A stretch of 44,460 nucleotides of DNA. Source: Bacteroidales bacterium. Its GTDB lineage: Bacteria; Bacteroidota; Bacteroidia; Bacteroidales; UBA932. The notes under the pieces are model-generated. The model saw only the letters and a list, made by a program, of their open reading frames with translations, was not told the origin of the DNA and searched no databases. Location: the NCBI GenBank assembly GCA_024398075.1, contig JAKSJM010000019.1, positions 1-44,460 of the forward strand, in the 5' to 3' direction. A program made the position numbers and the translations under genes. The first letter of the stretch is position 1. Every line of letters begins with the position of its first letter. Positions 41,573-44,460 of the stretch are shown here, piece after piece.

Positions 41573-42889
41573 ATGAAGCATCTTGTAGTCACTGTGATGC
41601 TGTTTTGTAGCATCGTCGCCGGTGCGCAGGAGCGCACCTGGTCACTAACGCAGTGCATTGAGCATGCACTTGAGCACAATATCTCCATCAAGCAGAGCAG
41701 TATCGCCGTAGCGAGTAAGGAGATAGCCGTCAACACTGCCGAGAACAGGCGACTTCCAAGTCTCAGCGGTAGCGCTGGGCAGAACTTCTCGTTCGGTCGT
41801 GGACTTACTGCGGACAATACTTATGCGAATACAAATACCACGAGCACATCTTTCAGCCTTGGCTCCGATGTCCCTGTTTTCACTGGCTTGCAGATAGTCC
41901 ATAACATTGCACTGAGCAAGCTGGATCTGGAGGCTTCTACCATGGATCTGGCGAAGGCCAAGGACGACATCCGTGTCGCCGTCGCTCAGGCGTATGTGCA
42001 GATACTCTATGATCTGGAGATAGTGGATGTGGCGGAGAATCAGGTAGAGATAGACGAGATGCAGGTGGCCCGTTTGAATGAGATGGTGCAGAATGGCAAG
42101 GCATCGCGCGCTGAGGTCTCTGCGCAGGAGGCTACGCTCGCGCAGAGCCGTCTGGCGCTCACGCAGGCCCGCAATAACCTTTCTCTTGCGCTTCTGGATC
42201 TTAGCCAGCTTCTTGAACTTCCTTCTCCTGAGGGGTTCAGTGTGGTTCGTCCTTCTGTGGAAGTACTTGAGTCAAAACTTCTTATGAACCCAGAGGCGAT
42301 ATATGCAGAGGCTGTGGAGGTAAAGCCTTCTGTTCAGGCCGAAAAAGCGCGTCTCGCGTATGCTGAGCGCAACATAGATCTCGCAAAGAGTGGATATCTT
42401 CCTTCGATTTCCCTTAGCGGTGGTCTGGGGACAAATTACTATACCTCATCTGGTTTTCCATCAGATAACTTCGGACATCAGGCGAAGAATAACTTCAGCC
42501 AGTATCTTGGTCTTAACTTGAGCGTACCTATCTTCAACCGTTTCTCTACGAGAAATCAGGTGCGTTCCGCTCAGCTGCAGAAAAACAACCAGGAACTGCA
42601 GCTTGAGAATGTGAAGAAGTCTCTCTTCAAGGAGATTCAGCAGGCTTATTACAATGCTCTTGGCGCTCAGAACAAGTACGAAAGCTGCCAGGTGGCAGAG
42701 AAGAGCGCTGCGGATGCCTTTGAGCTTGCAAGGGCCAAGTATGAGAATGGCAAGTCAGGAATAACGGAGTTCAATGAGTCAAAGAATCGTTACCTGTCGG
42801 CTCAGTCCGATCTCGTCAAGGCTCGCTACGAGTATCTCTTCCAGTCGTCTCTACTGGACTTTTATAGAGGCAAGGATATGCAGTTTTAG
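41573..42889 (+). CDS. TolC-family outer-membrane efflux channel
   Basis: 438 residues with a signal peptide (SIVAGAQ). Two OEP repeats are seen (about 25-215 and 235-430) with long coiled-coil helices (EIDEMQVARLNEMVQNGKASRAEVSAQEA, shown here only as EIDEMQVARLNEM and KASRAEVSAQEA) and the strand motif LSVPIFNRFSTRNQV. It forms the outer-membrane exit of the tripartite exporter encoded by the four genes upstream. The cargo is unknown. MacB-type systems export peptides, lipopeptides, haem-like compounds or macrolides. Confidence 0.93.
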   Translation: MKHLVVTVMLFCSIVAGAQERTWSLTQCIEHALEHNISIKQSSIAVASKEIAVNTAENRRLPSLSGSAGQNFSFGRGLTADNTYANTNTTSTSFSLGSDVPVFTGLQIVHNIALSKLDLEASTMDLAKAKDDIRVAVAQAYVQILYDLEIVDVAENQVEIDEMQVARLNEMVQNGKASRAEVSAQEATLAQSRLALTQARNNLSLALLDLSQLLELPSPEGFSVVRPSVEVLESKLLMNPEAIYAEAVEVKPSVQAEKARLAYAERNIDLAKSGYLPSISLSGGLGTNYYTSSGFPSDNFGHQAKNNFSQYLGLNLSVPIFNRFSTRNQVRSAQLQKNNQELQLENVKKSLFKEIQQAYYNALGAQNKYESCQVAEKSAADAFELARAKYENGKSGITEFNESKNRYLSAQSDLVKARYEYLFQSSLLDFYRGKDMQF

Positions 42890-42913
42890 TAATCATTCAA
42901 AAAATAATATACA

Positions 42914-43330
42914 ATGGAAAGAAGATCTTTCATCAAGAATGCAGCAATGGCAACGGCCGCTGCTATCGTCGCACCTTCAGTTCTGTCTGCGTCTGAAAAT
43001 CCGAGACCATACTCCACAGATGGCGAACAGCCTGGAAGTGATTTCAAGGTGATATCCGACGAGGTAAGGGACAATGTACGTTATGTTACAGCTACCCCAA
43101 GCTCTGTTGTTTGCTCTTCTCAGATCGATATCGAGATCGATCTTGAGACAGGCACCATCAAGAACTGCAAGTTCACTCGTGGATGTCCAGGCAACGCAGT
43201 CGGTCTTTGCCGTCTTATCAAGGGTATGAAGCCTGCAGAGGTGAGCGAGACGCTCCTCGGCACACCATGCGCAAAGAAAGGAACCTCGTGTCCAGATCAG
43301 CTTGCAAGGATACTTGCTTCGCTGAAGTAG
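42914..43330 (+). CDS. TSCPD-domain protein with Tat-like signal peptide
   Basis: 138 residues. The N-terminus is ERRSFIKNAA followed by an alanine-rich hydrophobic stretch ending LSASE, which fits a twin-arginine (Tat) signal. Residues about 55-138 form a TSCPD domain of the TIGR03905 type with Cys67, Cys85, Cys91, Cys99, Cys119 and Cys126 and the motif TSCPDQLA. Such domains probably bind metal and are also found at the C-terminus of vitamin-B12-type ribonucleotide reductases. Stand-alone members are usually about 80-90 residues and cytoplasmic, so the export leader is unusual. It lies 24 bp after the TolC-like gene and is probably part of the same transcript. Confidence 0.85.
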   Translation: MERRSFIKNAAMATAAAIVAPSVLSASENPRPYSTDGEQPGSDFKVISDEVRDNVRYVTATPSSVVCSSQIDIEIDLETGTIKNCKFTRGCPGNAVGLCRLIKGMKPAEVSETLLGTPCAKKGTSCPDQLARILASLK

Positions 43331-43390
43331 CGTGAATCTTTTCCGAAACCCTTTAGGACAGTTTTTTCTCTGTTTTTTCGTCTTATCAGC
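43331..43390 (+). other. T-rich tail after the last gene
   Basis: Sixty bases between the TSCPD stop and the array. A small ACAG/CTGT hairpin (near 43353-43366) is bordered by T-runs and may act as a weak terminator for the long plus-strand operon. Confidence 0.3.
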
Positions 43391-44232
43391 GGTGCAAATG
43401 CGTAGGTGTTTGCACCGCTCACTTATACAGATAGGTGATGGAGGTGCAGCCCGACGCGGTTTGCACCTTATTTCATCTCGTATGAACCCTAGCGGTGCAA
43501 ACGAGCCTTAGCTGCACCTGCGCTGATGCAGGAGTGCAGTCCCGGGTGCAAACGTGCCTGTTCTGCACCTGCGCTGATGCGAGAGTGCGGTCTCAGGTGT
43601 AATCGTGGCTTTTCTGCACCTGCGAAAGTGTGAGAGTGCGGTCTCAGGTGCAATCGCGGCTTTTCTGCACCTGAGCTGATGCGGGAGTGCGGTCTCAGGT
43701 GCAATCGCGGCTCTTCTGCACCTGCGCTGATGCGAGAGTGCGGTCTCAGGTGCAATCGCGGCTCTTCTGCACCTGCGTTGATGCGAGAGTGCGGTCTCAG
43801 GTGCAATCGTGCCTTTTCCGCACCTGCGCTGATGCGAGAGTGTGGTCTCAGGTGCAATCGCGGCTTTTCTGCACCTGCGTTAGCGCGGGTGGGTGGTCTC
43901 AGGTGTAATCGCGGCTTTTCTGCACCTGCGATAGTGTGAGAGTGCGGTCTCAGGTGCAATCGCGGCTTTTCTGCACCTGCGTTAGCGCGGGTGGGTGGTC
44001 TCAGGTGTAATCGCGGCTTTTCTGCACCTGCGTTAGCGCGGGTGGGTGCTCCCAGGTGTAATCGTGGCTTTTCTACACCTGCGCTGATGCGAGAGTGTGC
44101 TCCCAGGTGCAAGTGTGCCTTATCTGCACCTGCTCTGATGCGAGAGTGTGGTCTCAGGTGCAAATGAGCCTTTTCTGCACCTGCGCTGATGTGAGAGTTC
44201 GGTCCCAGGTGCAGATGGCGACAAAGCGCACC
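43391..44232. repeat. Phased inverted-hexamer array, 51-bp unit, TGCACC/GGTGCA type
   Basis: Seventeen dyads GGTGCA-N13-TGCACC, the first with N14. The right hexamer falls at 43411 and every 51 bp to 44227 (the last is CGCACC), with 26 bp between dyads. In the first three dyads the intervening sequences are unrelated to the rest, yet hexamers and spacing are kept. From about 43513 the whole 51-bp unit is well conserved. GGTGTA variants occur in several units. Because 51 is a multiple of 3, a long repetitive minus-strand ORF (43489-44247) stays open. I do not call it a gene, since it is explained by the periodicity. Confidence 0.92.
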
Positions 44233-44370
44233 GCGTGCATGAAGCAAATCGGATAGACGAAGTGCTCCTGGGCAGTCAGATGGAGCGATCTTTAGCCCTG
44301 CATCATCAAGGTGTGGTCTTGAGTAAGCATCCGACGAAGTGCGTGTAGCATATAACTAAGGCTTAAAGAC
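44233..44370. other. Gene-free flank of the right array
   Basis: About 140 bp with no ORF of note, no tRNA and no clear promoter. It separates the array from the minus-strand terminator at 44371. Confidence 0.5.
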
Positions 44371-44403
44371 AAAAAAAATCCCGCACAGACAGCTGCGCGG
44401 GAT
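44371..44403 (-). terminator. Minus-strand intrinsic terminator
   Basis: ATCCCGC (44378-44384) and GCGGGAT (44397-44403) form a stem with a 12-nt loop. On the minus strand it is followed by eight U residues. It would end a transcript coming from beyond the right edge of the window. Confidence 0.8.
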
Positions 44404-44410
44404 TATTGTA

Positions 44411-44460
44411 GTTCGTCCAGCACGAACGTACTCTAACGGGTGAAAGTCCCTAAACCGCCC
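44411..44460 (+). other. Possible edge of a group II intron or other mobile element
   Basis: GTTCGT (44411-44416) pairs with ACGAAC (44422-44427). It is followed by GGGTGAAAGTCCC (44438-44450), a stem-loop sequence often seen near the 5' end of bacterial group II introns. The first bases GTTCG differ from the usual GTGYG, and the window ends before any reverse transcriptase could be seen. The end of an insertion element is an alternative. Confidence 0.3.

Noticed and set aside
43391-44232. CRISPR array
   Set aside because: The palindromic parts and 26-bp intervals resemble repeat and spacer at first sight, but most intervals are nearly identical to each other, only the hexamers are shared in the first units, and no cas gene is near.
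43489-44247. 252-codon repetitive minus-strand ORF in the right array
   Set aside because: It is open because the 51-bp period is a multiple of 3. There is no promoter, and similar repeats are open on the plus strand too (43679-43939).

Overview
The window looks like chromosomal DNA of a gut-type Bacteroidales bacterium. The evidence is a SusC/SusD pair, many BACON, leucine-rich-repeat and DUF-type lipoproteins, a glycine-lipid acyltransferase pair, a DUF1573 protein and, in front of many genes, the Bacteroidetes -7 promoter element TAnnTTTG. No rRNA, tRNA or integrase gene was found. The species cannot be named from this evidence.

Layout. Bases 1-712 hold a phased array of inverted hexamers and 713-1024 is gene-free with two dyads. 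From 1025 to 19753 lies a housekeeping and glycan-scavenging section: an esterase fused to a beta-propeller-like tail (-), a membrane O-acyltransferase and an EamA transporter (+), two purine nucleoside phosphorylases (-), an EEP-family lipoprotein and a GH78 alpha-L-rhamnosidase (+), a collagen-like FISUMP lipoprotein (+), a UshA-like 5'-nucleotidase lipoprotein (+), a four-gene minus-strand operon (GH29 alpha-L-fucosidase, transglutaminase-like lipoprotein, GlsA-like and GlsB-like acyltransferases), cutC (+) and a short nucleoside-phosphorylase-like gene (-).

From 19836 to 43330 there are sixteen consecutive plus-strand genes with no gap above 41 bp. The first ten are a Sus-like uptake locus: collagen-like lipoprotein, SusC, SusD, several lipoproteins of unknown function, two leucine-rich-repeat lipoproteins, a subtilisin-family (S8) protease lipoprotein, a small lipoprotein and a DUF1573 protein. 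It holds no carbohydrate-active enzyme, so a protein or peptide substrate is the simplest inference. The next five encode a MacB/MacA/TolC-like tripartite ABC exporter with two separate permeases. The last encodes a TSCPD-domain protein with a Tat-like leader.

From 43391 to 44232 there is a second phased array. Both arrays share one architecture (hexamer, 26 bp, reverse-complement hexamer, 13-14 bp; unit 51-52 bp) but use different hexamers, TGCGTC/GACGCA on the left and TGCACC/GGTGCA on the right. The first 35 bases of the window carry a right-type dyad almost in phase with the left array. I regard this repeat family as the most unusual feature. The last 90 bases hold a minus-strand terminator and a sequence resembling the edge of a mobile element or group II intron.

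Together the genes suggest a surface-scavenging lifestyle: extracellular or periplasmic release of rhamnose, fucose, nucleosides and probably peptides, uptake through SusCD, and nucleoside salvage. Four genes have a -7 element only 4-5 nt before the ATG, which predicts leaderless mRNAs.
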